Position numbers and translations under genes: made by a program. The notes below the pieces were generated by a model. It searched no databases. It worked only from the letters and a program-made list of their open reading frames with translations, and had not been told where the DNA came from. From positions 1 through 64,000 of the forward strand of contig NZ_AUFE01000031.1 of the NCBI RefSeq assembly GCF_000426345.1: 64,000 nucleotides of DNA. The letters run 5' to 3'. The first letter of the stretch is position 1, and every line of letters starts with the position of its first letter. The DNA comes from Cupriavidus phytohabitans. GTDB taxonomy: Bacteria > Pseudomonadota > Gammaproteobacteria > Burkholderiales > Burkholderiaceae. Positions 26,642-35,517 of the stretch are shown one piece after another.

Positions 26642-28273
26642 ATGGCAGAGCAAGTGACGGACTCCCCTTCCCGCCCCGCCGACGGCGGCGCTTTCGCGCC
26701 GCTGGCGCAGGCCACGTTTGCCGTGCTGTGGGCGGCCACCATTCTCGGCAACGTCGGCAGCTTCATGCGCGACGTGGCCAGCGCCTGGCTGGCCACCGAC
26801 CTGTCGTCGTCGCCGGCCGCGGTCGCAACGATCCAGGCCGCGGCGACCTTGCCGGTATTCCTGCTGGCGATCCCGGCCGGCGTGCTGTCCGACATCCTCG
26901 ACCGGCGCCGCTTCCTGATCGCGATCCAGGTCGGGCTGGCGCTGGTCAGCGGCACGCTGATGATGCTGGCCTGGCGCAACGCGCTGACGATCGAGATCCT
27001 GATCGGCATGGCTTTCCTGGGCGGTGTCGGTGCGGCCTTGATGGGGCCGACGTGGCAGTCGATCGTGCCCGAGCTGGTGCCGCAGCAAGAACTCAAGCAC
27101 GCGGTTGCGCTCAACTCGCTGGGTGTCAACATCGCCCGCGCCATCGGCCCGGCTGCCGGCGGCCTGCTGCTGGCGGCGTTCGGCGCGGCGGTCAAGTATG
27201 GCATGGACCTGCTCAGCTATGTCTTCGTGATCGCCGCGCTGCTGTGGTGGAAGCGCCCGGCGCGCACCGCCGACCCGCTGCGCGAGCATTTCCTGGGGGC
27301 GTTCCGCGCCGGGCTGCGCTTTACCCGCGCCCACAGCAAGCTGCATGTCGTGCTCGCGCGGGCCGCGGTGTACTTTGCCTTCGGCAGCAGCATCTGGGCA
27401 CTGTTGCCGCTGGTGGCCAGGCAACTGCTGAAGGGGGGCGCCAGCCTCTATGGCGTGATGCTGGGCGCGGTCGGGGTGGGCGCGATCCTCGGCGCACTGG
27501 TCATGCCGCGGCTGCAGCGGCGGCTGGACGCCGACGGGCTGATGCTGCTGTCTGCCATCACCACCGCGGTGGTGATGGCCGGGCTATGCATGGCGCCGCC
27601 GGTCTGGATCGCACTGTTGCTGCTGCTGTTCCTGGGGGCGGCATGGATCATCGCGCTGACGACGCTGGGCGGCGTGGCGCAGGCGATCTTGCCCAACTGG
27701 GTGCGCGGCCGCGCGCTGGCGGTCTACCAGATGGTCTTCAACGGCGCGATGGCCGCTGGCAGCCTGGTGTGGGGCTTTGTCGCGCAGGCGCTGGGCACGC
27801 CCGGCGGGCTGCTGGTGGCGGCCGCCGGCATGCTGGCGGCAGCGCTGCTGCTGCACCGGCTGCGCCTGCCCCGCGGCGAAGAGGACCTGGGGCCGGCACG
27901 GCACTGGCCCGAGCCCGAAGGCGCCGCCGATATCGCGCATGACCGCGGCCCGGTCATGATCCTGATCGAGTACTGCGTCCGCGCGCCAGACCGCGACGCG
28001 TTCCTGCGCGCGGTCCACCAGCTTTCCGAGGAACGGCTGCGCGACGGCGCCTTCAACTGGGGCGTGATGGAAGACCCGGCCGATCCAGAACTGCTGACAG
28101 AGTGGTTCCTGGTCGAATCGTGGGCCGAGCATTTGCGCCAGCACGAGCGCGTGCCCCATGCCGACGCAGATCTGCAGCGCGAGGTCACCCGCTTCCATGT
28201 CGGCGACAAGCCGCCGCGCGTGCGGCACCTGCTCGGCGTCGGATTGCCTCCGGCCCCTGCGGCTCGCCACTGA
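26642..28273 (+). CDS. MFS transporter (MFS_3, EntS-like) with C-terminal alpha/beta domain
   Basis: 543 residues. The first ~410 residues carry about 11-12 membrane helices with ATILGNVGSFMRDVASAWLA at the start, GVLSDILDRRRFL in the 2-3 loop and GPTWQSIVPELVPQQEL, all typical of the MFS_3 (enterobactin-exporter-like) family. From about residue 440 a soluble domain follows (MILIEYCVRAPDRDAFLRAV ... GVMEDPADPELLTEWFLVES), similar to a ferredoxin-like monooxygenase fold; this fusion is known in the family. Translation begins five bases after the DoxX stop. It is probably an efflux carrier for a product or inhibitor connected to the operon. Confidence 0.9.
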   Translation: MAEQVTDSPSRPADGGAFAPLAQATFAVLWAATILGNVGSFMRDVASAWLATDLSSSPAAVATIQAAATLPVFLLAIPAGVLSDILDRRRFLIAIQVGLALVSGTLMMLAWRNALTIEILIGMAFLGGVGAALMGPTWQSIVPELVPQQELKHAVALNSLGVNIARAIGPAAGGLLLAAFGAAVKYGMDLLSYVFVIAALLWWKRPARTADPLREHFLGAFRAGLRFTRAHSKLHVVLARAAVYFAFGSSIWALLPLVARQLLKGGASLYGVMLGAVGVGAILGALVMPRLQRRLDADGLMLLSAITTAVVMAGLCMAPPVWIALLLLLFLGAAWIIALTTLGGVAQAILPNWVRGRALAVYQMVFNGAMAAGSLVWGFVAQALGTPGGLLVAAAGMLAAALLLHRLRLPRGEEDLGPARHWPEPEGAADIAHDRGPVMILIEYCVRAPDRDAFLRAVHQLSEERLRDGAFNWGVMEDPADPELLTEWFLVESWAEHLRQHERVPHADADLQREVTRFHVGDKPPRVRHLLGVGLPPAPAARH

Positions 28274-28304
28274 TCCTCGTGCATCTTCTATTGGAGTCTT
28301 TCCG

Positions 28305-28583
28305 ATGAAGCTTTACCTTGTCTCCCTCGGCGCCGGCATCCTCGTCGGCATCATCTACGCGCTGATGCAGGTCCGTTCGCCGGCGCCGCCCGTGGTGGCG
28401 TTGATCGGCCTGCTCGGCATGCTGATCGGCGAACAGGTGGTGCCGCCGGTCAAGCGCCTGCTCGCCGGGGAGCCCGTCACCATTGCGTGGTTCCACTCGG
28501 AATGCGTGCCCAAGATCACCGGCGCCCCCGGCCCCACGCTGAACGCCGCCAGCAAGACGCCCGCGGACGACGCAACGCACTGA
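28305..28583 (+). CDS. XapX-domain protein (DUF1427)
   Basis: 92 residues. MKLYLVSLGAGILVGIIYAL, then a Pro-rich turn and PVVALIGLLGMLIGEQVV form the two membrane segments of the XapX domain; a soluble tail of about 40 residues follows. Small XapX proteins frequently sit next to isochorismatase-like hydrolases, and the same is true here within one operon. Function is unknown. Confidence 0.85.
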   Translation: MKLYLVSLGAGILVGIIYALMQVRSPAPPVVALIGLLGMLIGEQVVPPVKRLLAGEPVTIAWFHSECVPKITGAPGPTLNAASKTPADDATH

Positions 28584-28628
28584 CCGGCACCGGTCACGCG
28601 CCTGGCTCAAGGGCCTCAGGGAATCCGT

Positions 28629-29042
28629 GTGAATGCCACGCCGGTCATTGCCATCGTCGACGACGACGCTGCCGTGCGGCATGCCATGGGCGGGCTGGTG
28701 CGCGCCTTCGGCATGGCGGTGGAGTTGTACGCGGGTGGGCCGGCACTGCTGCAGTCGCCGTCGATCGACGGCATCGACTGCGTGATCACGGATGTGCAGA
28801 TGCCCGGCATGAACGGCTTCGCGCTGTGTGAAGCGCTGCACGCGCGCGGCTTGCGCATGCCGGTCATTTTCATGACGGCGTTCGACCTGCGGGACTTCGC
28901 GCAGCGCGCGCGGGACGCGGGCGCGGCCTGCTTCCTCGGCAAGCCGTTCGGCGATACCGATCTGCTCCGGTGCATCGAGCGTGCGCTGGCGATGCCCCGG
29001 AGGCCTTCACGGCCCGGCCGGGGTCAGGCCAGCGCCGGATAG
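28629..29042 (+). CDS. stand-alone response-regulator receiver protein
   Basis: 137 residues, only a receiver domain with no output domain. PVIAIVDDD at 5-13 gives the acidic pocket, phospho-acceptor Asp55 is in VITDVQMPGMNGF, the Thr is in VIFMTAFD and Lys105 in FLGKPFG. It starts at a GTG preceded by AGGGA. It is last in the operon that starts at 22600 and resembles the receiver of FixJ-type regulators, so it may compete for or drain phosphate from the kinase at 17247. The 3' end overlaps the convergent ene-reductase gene by 19 bases. Confidence 0.87.
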   Translation: MNATPVIAIVDDDAAVRHAMGGLVRAFGMAVELYAGGPALLQSPSIDGIDCVITDVQMPGMNGFALCEALHARGLRMPVIFMTAFDLRDFAQRARDAGAACFLGKPFGDTDLLRCIERALAMPRRPSRPGRGQASAG

Positions 29043-30133
29043 TCGACGTAGCCGTGCGGGCCGCTTCCGCCATAGAGCGAAGCATCCTCGAACGGCTGGT
29101 TGAGCGGCTGGTTCTCGCGGAAGCGGCGCGGCAGGTCGGGGTTGGTGATCATCTTGCGGCCGAACGACACCATGTCGGCGCGGCCGCCGCGGATGGCTTC
29201 CTCGGCCATCTCCTTCGAGTAGCCGTTGTTGACCATCCAGACGCCGCTGTACAGCCGGTGCAGCGCTTCATAGTCGAACGGCACATTGTCGCGCGGTCCG
29301 CCGGTGTGGCCTTCCACCACATGGATGTACACCGGGTGCAGCTTTTCCAGTTCGCGCACGACATGCTCGAACAGCGGCTTCGGGTTGCTTTCCACCGCGT
29401 CGTTGACCGGCGACACCGGCGCCAGGCGCACGCCGACACGGTCGGCGCCGATCTCCGCGATCACCGCGGCCATGACTTCGAGCAGGAAGCGCGCGCGGTT
29501 CTCGACGCTGCCGCCGTAGGTGTCGGTGCGCTTGTTGGTGCCGTCGCGCAGGAAGGCATCGAGCAGGTAGCCGTGGGCACCATGCACTTCAACACCGTCG
29601 AAGCCGGCGCGGATGGCGTTCGCCGCGGCGGTACGGAAGTCATCGACGATGCCGGCAATCTCGTCCACCTCCAGCGCACGCGGCAGCGAGCATTCGACGT
29701 ATCCCTGGCCGTTGATGAAAGTCTTGGCATTGGCCGCGATGGCCGACGGCGCCACCGGCGCCTGGTTGTCCGGCTGGAAATGCGTGTGCGACATGCGCCC
29801 GGTGTGCCAGATCTGCAGGAAGATCCTGCCGCCCTTCGCGTGCACCGCGTCGGTCACCTCCTTCCACGCGGCGATCTGTTCGGGCGTATAGATGCCCGGC
29901 GTATTGGTGTAGCCCTGGGCCGTGGTCGAGACCTGAGTGGCCTCGGCGATGATCAGGCCCACGCTGGCGCGCTGGCTGTAGTACTCGACCACCATGTCGG
30001 TCGGCACCAGGTCATCGTCGGCGCGGCTGCGCGTGAGCGGCGCCATGGCCATGCGGTTGGCGAGCTCAAGCTTGCCCAGCCTGACCGGCTGGAACAGCGC
30101 ATTGGCGAGAAAGGCTTCGTTCTGTGCACCCAT
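29024..30133 (-). CDS. ene-reductase, Old Yellow Enzyme family (NemA-like)
   Basis: 369-residue FMN enzyme that reduces activated C=C bonds, N-ethylmaleimide, nitro compounds and similar electrophiles with NAD(P)H. The family fingerprint is clear: LANRMAMAPLTRSRA at the start, LQIWHTGRMSH, APSAI, the His184/His187 pair and Tyr189 in VEVHGAHGYLLDAFL, NKRTDTYGGSVENRARF, and a C-terminal MVSFGRKMITNPDLPRR phosphate-binding segment. It lies eight bases after a TetR gene on the same strand, the classical nemR-nemA arrangement. Confidence 0.95.
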   Translation of the reverse strand: MGAQNEAFLANALFQPVRLGKLELANRMAMAPLTRSRADDDLVPTDMVVEYYSQRASVGLIIAEATQVSTTAQGYTNTPGIYTPEQIAAWKEVTDAVHAKGGRIFLQIWHTGRMSHTHFQPDNQAPVAPSAIAANAKTFINGQGYVECSLPRALEVDEIAGIVDDFRTAAANAIRAGFDGVEVHGAHGYLLDAFLRDGTNKRTDTYGGSVENRARFLLEVMAAVIAEIGADRVGVRLAPVSPVNDAVESNPKPLFEHVVRELEKLHPVYIHVVEGHTGGPRDNVPFDYEALHRLYSGVWMVNNGYSKEMAEEAIRGGRADMVSFGRKMITNPDLPRRFRENQPLNQPFEDASLYGGSGPHGYVDYPALA

Positions 30134-30140
30134 GAATGGC

Positions 30141-30773
30141 TTACTCCGAGGTTGGTGATTGGCCGACCGCCGCGGCGGAGGGCTGGAACAGGTGGTTGAA
30201 CATCAGGTCGACGCTGCGGCGCAGCGGCTCGGCCGAGCGTTCGAGTTTCATCCGCAGCAAGGCGCCTTCCCAGGTATCCCAGGCCAGGCCGGACAGTTCG
30301 GCGGCTGCGATATCGGTGCGGATGGCGTGGTCCGCCTGGGCTTCGGCGATCATCCCGGCCAGGCGCTCGCGCCAGGCCAGTTGCGCCGCCTGCAGTGCCG
30401 CACGGCAGGTCTCGCTGGACGAGGCGATTTCCGCGGCGAAATTGCCGACCAGGCAGCCGGCGTGCTCCGTCCCGGCTTCATGGTGGGCAATCATCTGGTC
30501 GAACACGTAGCGGATCGCCGCCATCGGCTGCGGCGGCGCCGCTTCCATCATGGCTTCCCACGACCGCTGCAGGTACGCCGCGTACTGCGCGATGATCGCC
30601 GCGGCGAACGCTTCCTTGCTGTCGAAATGGTTGTAGAACGACCCTTTCGGCACGCCGGCATGGTCGGTGATCTGCTGGATGCCGGTGGCGTTATAGCCGT
30701 GGCGCGAAAAGAGTTCGCGCCCTGCCTTCGTCAGGCGGTTCGGGATATCGGTCTTGTCTGCGGTGCGGGCCAT
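30141..30773 (-). CDS. TetR-family repressor (NemR-like)
   Basis: 210 residues. The HTH is at residues 12-58 (LTKAGRELFSRHGYNATGIQ ... AGVPKGSFYNHFDSKEAFAA), followed by a TetR_C helical domain with a Cys in GTEHAGCLVGNFAAEIASSS and one in SSSETCRAAL, residues that could sense electrophiles as in NemR. It heads a two-gene operon with the ene-reductase and probably represses both through the dyad at 30785. Electrophile sensing is inferred from family and context. Confidence 0.9.
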   Translation of the reverse strand: MARTADKTDIPNRLTKAGRELFSRHGYNATGIQQITDHAGVPKGSFYNHFDSKEAFAAAIIAQYAAYLQRSWEAMMEAAPPQPMAAIRYVFDQMIAHHEAGTEHAGCLVGNFAAEIASSSETCRAALQAAQLAWRERLAGMIAEAQADHAIRTDIAAAELSGLAWDTWEGALLRMKLERSAEPLRRSVDLMFNHLFQPSAAAVGQSPTSE

Positions 30774-30784
30774 GGGTTCGATAA

Positions 30785-30801
30785 TATGACCAGTCGTCTT
30801 A
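30785..30801. promoter_or_regulatory. candidate TetR/NemR operator
   Basis: TATGACCAGTCGTCTTA is an imperfect 17-bp dyad (TAxGACxAxTxGTCxTA) beginning 12 bases upstream of the TetR start, within an AT-richer stretch suited to a promoter. Its place fits autorepression. Confidence 0.4.
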
Positions 30802-30956
30802 AAAAGTCAAACGCCAATAAAGTGGTGAATCAGCCACTGATAACGCAGTTTTTCTGGTGAAGATGCCGTTCCCTCTACCTTGGTTCGGCAGGCCGCACTT
30901 CATAGAATGAAGTTGCCTCCTGGACAAGCGGCCCGTATTCCGCCGCAGCCACCGCC

Positions 30957-31712
30957 ATGCACGCTGTCGCCTATCCCTACCAGCCGGTGCCGGAACGGGG
31001 CACCATGCGGTGCTTCCTGCTGGCCTTGCTGATGCACCTGTTGCTGGGTGCCTTGCTCTACTACGGCGTGCGCTGGCGCAACGCAGTGCCAGAAGGCGTG
31101 ACAGCCGAACTGTGGGAGCCCGTACCCGAGGTGGTCACGCCACCCCCAGCGGTCACGCCCGTGCCGACACTCAAGCCTGTCGAAGAGGAAGACGCCGATA
31201 TTTCCCTTCAGGAAAAGCAGCGCAAGGCCGAGCGCGCCGCCCGCGACGAAGCCCAGCAGGCACGGCAGCGTGAAAACCAGGCCCGCGCCGAGGCGGCGCG
31301 CAAGGAGGCACAACGCAAGGCAGAGGCAGAGCAACGCCAGGCTAACAACACGCGGCGCCAGGGCGAACTGGCCCGCCTGCAGGCACAGGCGGGCCGTGCC
31401 AACGCGGGAACCGGCTCAGGCACCTCCGCGCGGCCTTCGTCTGGCTATGCCGAGCGGGTCCGGCAGCGGGTCAAGCCGAACATCATCTTCAGCGATGACG
31501 TCGCCGGCAACCCGGCGGCGGTGGTGGCGGTGCATATGGCGCCGGACGGCTCGGTGCTGTCGACGCGGCTGGCCAAGTCGAGCGGCAACGCCGGGTGGGA
31601 CAATGCCGTGCTGCGCGCGGTCGCGCGCTCGGACCCGCTGCCGCGCGACGAGAACGGCGTCGCGCCCTCCAGCATCAACATCACGTTCTGGCCCAAGGAC
31701 CTGGGCGGCTAG
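30957..31712 (+). CDS. TolA/TonB-like envelope protein
   Basis: 251 residues with TolA architecture: a single N-terminal membrane anchor (MRCFLLALLMHLLLGALLYY), a proline-rich stretch, an Ala/Glu/Lys/Arg/Gln-rich helical segment from about 80 to 145 (KQRKAERAARDEAQQARQRE), and a C-terminal TolA/TonB-like domain (YAERVRQRVKPNIIF ... MAPDGSVLSTRLAKSSGN ... NITFWPKDLGG). It would span the periplasm and transmit force or hold partners. No tolQ, tolR, tolB or pal is adjacent, so it is isolated from a Tol-Pal cluster. The gene ends close to the tRNA cluster. Confidence 0.85.
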   Translation: MHAVAYPYQPVPERGTMRCFLLALLMHLLLGALLYYGVRWRNAVPEGVTAELWEPVPEVVTPPPAVTPVPTLKPVEEEDADISLQEKQRKAERAARDEAQQARQRENQARAEAARKEAQRKAEAEQRQANNTRRQGELARLQAQAGRANAGTGSGTSARPSSGYAERVRQRVKPNIIFSDDVAGNPAAVVAVHMAPDGSVLSTRLAKSSGNAGWDNAVLRAVARSDPLPRDENGVAPSSINITFWPKDLGG

Positions 31713-31764
31713 CCGCGGCGCCGTGCAAGACGAAACACAAAGAAGGGAAACAAGCAGGAAGGGG

Positions 31765-31839
<75 letters not shown>

Positions 31840-31868
31840 GCGCACGCTCCGGCGAAGACCGGAAGATT

Positions 31869-31944
31869 TGGAGCGGGAGACGAGTCTCGAACTCGCGACC
31901 TCAACCTTGGCAAGGTTGCGCTCTACCAACTGAGCTACTCCCGC
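31869..31944 (-). tRNA. tRNA-Gly (GCC)
   Basis: 76 nt with encoded CCA. Acceptor GCGGGAG/CTCCCGC, anticodon arm CAACC-TTGCCAA-GGTTG with anticodon GCC, T arm CGAG-TTCGAGA-CTCG. Second of three tRNAs transcribed together on the minus strand. Confidence 0.97.
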
Positions 31945-31950
31945 GTACTT

Positions 31951-32026
31951 TGGCTCCCCGACCTGGGCTCGAACCAGGGACCTGCGGATTAACAGTCCGT
32001 CGCTCTACCGACTGAGCTATCGGGGA
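31951..32026 (-). tRNA. tRNA-Asn (GTT)
   Basis: 76 nt with encoded CCA. Acceptor TCCCCGA/TCGGGGA, anticodon arm CGGACTGTTAATCCG giving anticodon GTT. First gene of the Asn-Gly-Thr cluster; the three are separated by 6 and 29 bases, so they are probably one transcript. Confidence 0.97.
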
Positions 32027-32232
32027 ATTCATCGTGTTTTCAGCGAAGCGCGGATTCTACAACAACGTTGGCGGGTTTTGAAAGGGGTCAACGACAAAAA
32101 TCCGCAGAACGTGCCGCCGTCATGGCCGCCTGGTGGCGGCGCTGCTCTCGAGACAATCTCGAGGCTACCCACATCGTCCAACAGGCCGTTGCCGTATCAC
32201 CGTTGCCCACCGTTGCCGGTCGATCCGGAATC

Positions 32233-32249
32233 TGTGCACATTGTGCACA
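32233..32249. promoter_or_regulatory. candidate IclR operator, copy 1
   Basis: TGTGCACATTGTGCACA: two self-complementary TGTGCACA units around one T, about 83 bases before the acyl-CoA synthetase start. A 15/17 match lies at 46517 between the IclR gene and the carboxylase operon. The remaining sequence between the tRNAs and this gene (about 300 bases) shows no other gene. Confidence 0.6.
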
Positions 32250-32331
32250 CTGAACGCCAGCTCGCTTGTCCCCGCCCACCCGATACGCTTGAATCGGGTC
32301 ACCTTCCGGCAGAGGAAGGATGGAGACAACG

Positions 32332-34491
32332 ATGCCTATTCCCAACACGGCGCGGCCACCGGAACGCGCCGATCGCACCGCACTGGCGCAACTGCTTGAG
32401 CCCGCCTCGATCGCCATCATCGGCGCCTCGCGCGATACCAGCCGCATCGGCGGCGTGGCGCTGGACCACCTGCAGCGCCTTGGCTACCAGGGGCAGGTTT
32501 ACCCGGTCAATCCGCGTTATGCCGAGATCGCCGGGCTGGCCTGCTATCCCGATGTGGAATCCCTGCCGGCGGTGCCGGACGTGGCGGTGCTGGCGCTCGG
32601 CGCCGACGAAGTGCTGCCGCAGCTGCGGCGCTGCCATGCCCGCGGCATCCGGGCCGCCATCCTCTATGCGTCAGGCTTCGCCGAGGCCGGCGAAGCCGGC
32701 GTCGCGCGCCAGGCCGCGCTGACCGCCTTCGCGCGCGAGAGCGGCATGGCCATCGCCGGCCCCAACTGCATGGGGCTGGCCAACCTGACCACGCGCGCCA
32801 TCACCGCCTTTGCCACCACCTTCCGCGCCTACCCGCCGCAGGACGGCCCCGGCGCAGTCAGCCTGCTGACGCAGAGCGGCAATGTCTGCGCCATCGTCTA
32901 TGCCACCGGCAGGCAGATGGACGTGGGCTTCCACCAGTTCATCAATACCGGCAACGAAGCCTGCCTGGACTACGCCGACTACCTCGACTACCTGGCCGAC
33001 GATGCCCGGACCGGTGCCGTGGTCGGCTACATCGAGGGCCTGCGCAGCGGCCCGCGCTTTATCGACGCCGCGGCGCGGTTGCGCGCGGCGGACAAGCCGC
33101 TGATCGTGCTGAAGGCCGGCGAAAGCGAGGCCGGCTCGGCTGCCACCCAGTCACACACCGCCGTGCTGGCCGGCAACCAGGCCATCTACCGCGCCGCGTT
33201 TGCCCAGGTCGGCGCGATGCAGGCCAGCGACCCGAGCCACCTGACCGACCTGGCCTACCTGTCGGGCTTCCGCCAACGCAGCGCGGGCCGCCGCGTGGTG
33301 GTGGCGTCGGTGTCGGGTGCGATGGGTGCGCTGTCCGCCGACCTGCTCAGCGCCGCCGGGCTGGACGTGCCGTGCCTGCCCGAGCCGGTGCAGCAGCGCC
33401 TTCAGAGCGCTGTGCCGGAGATCGGCTCGGTGGCCAACCCGGTCGACCTGACCGGCCAGCTGTTCAACCGCAGCGGCCTTGCGTATGCCGTGCTCGACAA
33501 CCTCGCGGCGGTCGACGGCGTGGACGTGATCTTCCTGTACGCCACCGCCTACCTGCTCGACCGCGTGGCGGATGAACTGATCGACGTGGCGGGCAAGACG
33601 AACCGGCTGATCGTCGTCGCGACCACCGGCGAGCCGGCCAGCCGCGCCAGGCTGGCCGCGGCCGGCGTGGCGGTGTTTCCGGACGTGGCGCGCGCGGCCA
33701 AGGCATTGGGCACGTATGTGGGCTGGCTCGGCACGCAGGCACGGACTGCGCACTGGATGGCCCAGCGCGCGCAGGCTGCCGACCGTCCGCAGACGGAAGA
33801 ACTGCCCGCTACCGCGCTGGACGAGTATCAGGCCAAGCACTGGCTCGCGGGTTTCGGGGTGCCGATCGGCGTGGAAGCCGTCGCGGCCACTCCCGCCGAT
33901 GCCGCACGCGCCGCCGCGAGCCTCGGCTTCCCGGTGGCGGTAAAGGTGCTCAGCCCCGACATCGCCCACAAGACCGAGGTCGGCGGCGTGCGGCTCGGCC
34001 TGCGCGATGCGCAGCAGGTGCAGGATGCCGCCGCAGAAGTGGTTGCCGCCGCGACGCAAGCCAAGCCGGATGCGCGCCAGCGCGGCGTGCTGGTTCAGCA
34101 GATGGCCAGCGGCGTCTGCGAGCTGATCGTCGGCCTCACGCGCGACCCGGTGTTTGGCCCGGCCATGACAGTCGGCCTGGGCGGGATCTTTACCGAAGTC
34201 TTCCACGACGTCGCGCACCGCTTGCTGCCGGTGGACCGCGCCATGGCCCGCGAGATGCTCGCCAGCCTGCGCGGCTACCGGCTGATGACCGGCTTCCGCG
34301 GCAAGCCTCCGGCCGATATCGACGCGGCCGCGGACGCCATTGCCGCGCTGTCCGACGCCGCGATGGCGCTCGGCGGCTCGCTCGCGGAAATGGAAGTGAA
34401 TCCCCTGCTGGTGCGCGAAGCCGGCCGCGGTGCGGTCGCGCTGGACGCGCTGGTGCTGACACAGCCGAACCACGACGGAGACCGGCAATGA
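32332..34491 (+). CDS. acyl-CoA synthetase (NDP-forming), acetate-CoA ligase (ADP) family
   Basis: About 719 residues, fused alpha and beta parts of the ADP-forming acyl-CoA synthetase family. The N-terminal CoA-binding domain reads SIAIIGASRDTSRIGGVALD; a succinyl-CoA-ligase-like domain follows with the probable phospho-acceptor His275 in AATQSHTAVLAGN. The C-terminal ATP-grasp domain has GFPVAVKVLSPDIAHKTEVG and ends AEMEVNPLLV. It activates an organic acid to its CoA ester at the cost of ATP. I prefer the ATG at 32332 (GGAGA upstream) over the one at 32320. It heads a four-gene operon; its stop overlaps the TctC start by four bases. Confidence 0.92.
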   Translation: MPIPNTARPPERADRTALAQLLEPASIAIIGASRDTSRIGGVALDHLQRLGYQGQVYPVNPRYAEIAGLACYPDVESLPAVPDVAVLALGADEVLPQLRRCHARGIRAAILYASGFAEAGEAGVARQAALTAFARESGMAIAGPNCMGLANLTTRAITAFATTFRAYPPQDGPGAVSLLTQSGNVCAIVYATGRQMDVGFHQFINTGNEACLDYADYLDYLADDARTGAVVGYIEGLRSGPRFIDAAARLRAADKPLIVLKAGESEAGSAATQSHTAVLAGNQAIYRAAFAQVGAMQASDPSHLTDLAYLSGFRQRSAGRRVVVASVSGAMGALSADLLSAAGLDVPCLPEPVQQRLQSAVPEIGSVANPVDLTGQLFNRSGLAYAVLDNLAAVDGVDVIFLYATAYLLDRVADELIDVAGKTNRLIVVATTGEPASRARLAAAGVAVFPDVARAAKALGTYVGWLGTQARTAHWMAQRAQAADRPQTEELPATALDEYQAKHWLAGFGVPIGVEAVAATPADAARAAASLGFPVAVKVLSPDIAHKTEVGGVRLGLRDAQQVQDAAAEVVAAATQAKPDARQRGVLVQQMASGVCELIVGLTRDPVFGPAMTVGLGGIFTEVFHDVAHRLLPVDRAMAREMLASLRGYRLMTGFRGKPPADIDAAADAIAALSDAAMALGGSLAEMEVNPLLVREAGRGAVALDALVLTQPNHDGDRQ

Positions 34492-35486
34492 GAGACGACA
34501 CCATCGACACCCGCCGGCGCGACACGCTGGCGCTGCTGGGCCTGGGCACCCTGGGCACGCTGGGTATGCTGACCCCGGGCGCCGCGCGGGCGGCCGATTT
34601 CCCCGCGCGGCCGGTCACGCTGATCGTGCCGTTCGCGGCCGGCGGCGCCACCGATACGCTGGTGCGCACGCTGGCCGACAGCGCCAGCAAGACGCTGGGC
34701 CAGCCCGTCGTCGTGGAGAACAAGCCCGGCGCCGCCGGCGTGCTGGGCGCCAACGTGGTCGCGCGCGCCAAACCCGACGGCTACACCCTCACCGTGATCC
34801 CGGAACCGGTGTTCCGCCTGCCCCACCTGCAAAAGACGCAATTCGACCCGCTGCGCGACTTCACCTACGTGATCCACCTGACCGGCTACACGCTGGGCGT
34901 CGCGGCGCGCGCCGACGCGCCGTGGAAATCGTGGCAGGAAATGATCGACGATGCGCGGCGCCGCCCCGGCAAGATCAGCTACGGCAGCACCGGCACCAAC
35001 GGCACCATGCACGTGACCATGGAAGAGATCGGGCAGAAGCTCGGCATCCAGTTCAACCATGTGCCCTACAAGGGCGAGTCCGAGATCATCGCCGCGCTGA
35101 TGGGCGGGCATATCGACCTGGGCGTCACGGCCGGCGGCATCGGTCCGTATGTCGACAGCGCCAAGGCGCGCTGGCTGGTGCTCTGGACCGCCGAGCATTC
35201 GCGCCGCTGGCCGCGCGTGCCGACGCTGCGCGATGTCGGCCTCGACATCGTATCCAACTCGCCGTTCGGCATCGCCGGCCCGCGCGACATGGACGCGCAG
35301 TCCGTGCAGGTGCTGCACGACGCCTTCCGCAAGGCGCTCAACGAGCCGGCGATGCAGAAGCTGCTGGAGCGGCTCGACCAGGAGAACGCCTACCTGAACA
35401 GCGCCGACTACGCCGCGTTCGCGCGCCAGCGCTATGAAAGCCAGGGCAAGCTGGTCAAGCGCCTGGGCCTGACCGCCAACCCTTGA
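34488..35486 (+). CDS. TctC/Bug-family periplasmic solute-binding protein
   Basis: 332 residues. N-terminal export signal with an arginine-rich n-region (TRRRDTLALLGLGTLGTLGM) ending near AARAADFP. The mature part has the family landmarks FPARPVTLIVPFAAGGATDT, QPVVVENKPGAAGVLGANVV, KISYGSTGTNG and FNHVPYKGESEIIAALMGGH. Such proteins deliver carboxylates to TctAB-type carriers; no tctAB genes are in the window, so it must use carriers elsewhere or act in sensing. ATGA overlap with the synthetase gene. Confidence 0.92.
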   Translation: MRDDTIDTRRRDTLALLGLGTLGTLGMLTPGAARAADFPARPVTLIVPFAAGGATDTLVRTLADSASKTLGQPVVVENKPGAAGVLGANVVARAKPDGYTLTVIPEPVFRLPHLQKTQFDPLRDFTYVIHLTGYTLGVAARADAPWKSWQEMIDDARRRPGKISYGSTGTNGTMHVTMEEIGQKLGIQFNHVPYKGESEIIAALMGGHIDLGVTAGGIGPYVDSAKARWLVLWTAEHSRRWPRVPTLRDVGLDIVSNSPFGIAGPRDMDAQSVQVLHDAFRKALNEPAMQKLLERLDQENAYLNSADYAAFARQRYESQGKLVKRLGLTANP

Positions 35487-35517
35487 TGCCCAATCCCAGC
35501 CCGATCACGGAGCCCGC

